From the NCBI GenBank assembly GCA_024691145.1, contig JAILNW010000145.1, positions 1-5,616 on the forward strand: a stretch of 5,616 nt of DNA, given 5' to 3'. Every line of letters starts with the position of its first letter. Position 1 is the first letter of the stretch. Positions 5,538 through 5,616 of this stretch are shown here, one piece after another. Source of the DNA: Lachnospiraceae bacterium. GTDB lineage: Bacteria; Bacillota; Clostridia; Lachnospirales; Lachnospiraceae. Both the position numbers and the translations under genes were made by a program. A model generated the notes under the pieces. It was given only the letters and a program-made list of their open reading frames with translations. It made no database searches and was not told the DNA's origin.

Positions 5538-5616
5538 CTAAAATTTTCAGGAAATAATTTAAGCAATACTTTTATATACAATAATGATATTTTAGGTAAT
5601 TATTTACATTTTAACT

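Larger units (their letters stand above)
5285..5616. other. Intergenic stretch with no intact gene
   Basis: It holds the GNAT promoter at the left and the winged-helix remnant in the middle. From 5538 to the edge it is AT-rich with no start-to-stop frame of note, no hairpin with T-run and no RNA gene that I can see. No cobalamin riboswitch box (GCCACTG on the minus strand) is found here. Confidence 0.6.

Noticed and set aside
1..5616. CRISPR arrays, tRNA or rRNA genes, insertion sequences with terminal repeats
   Set aside because: No regularly spaced repeats, cloverleaf-like sequence, rRNA stretch, transposase or paired terminal inverted repeats were seen; no repeats flanking the HTH-nucleotidyltransferase pair were recognised by eye.

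Overview
The window is low-GC DNA with strong Shine-Dalgarno sites, TATAAT-type promoters and gene families typical of anaerobic gut Clostridia. The protein sequences feel most like Lachnospiraceae, but this is a family-level impression without a database search. Nearly everything lies on the minus strand.

Layout from left to right: (1) the N-terminal part of a DUF2812 protein on the minus strand, running off the left edge. (2) A 200-bp divergent promoter region. (3) A plus-strand DUF1232 (YkvA-like) gene, whose intrinsic terminator lies inside the 3' end of the convergent cobS gene. (4) A minus-strand run, in transcription order GNAT acetyltransferase, cobT, XRE-type HTH regulator, DUF6036-type nucleotidyltransferase, cobU, cobS. 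(5) A right-hand intergenic stretch holding the run's promoter and a start-less plus-strand remnant of a winged-helix protein C-terminus.

CobT, CobU and CobS together perform nucleotide-loop assembly, the last stage of cobalamin synthesis and salvage. CobT makes alpha-ribazole phosphate from a lower-ligand base. CobU phosphorylates adenosylcobinamide and converts it to adenosylcobinamide-GDP. CobS joins the two halves. No corrin-ring genes, cobC or cobalamin riboswitch are seen.

The most interesting part is that cobT and cobU are separated by a regulator-nucleotidyltransferase pair arranged like a toxin-antitoxin (AbiE-like) module. The pair overlaps by 8 nt, and the nucleotidyltransferase starts at TTG. 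The pair has its own consensus promoter (TTGACA-17-TATAAT) with a perfect 14-bp palindrome in the spacer, a likely autoregulatory operator. Only 17 nt separate the nucleotidyltransferase stop from cobU and no terminator intervenes, so cobU and cobS probably also read from this regulated promoter.
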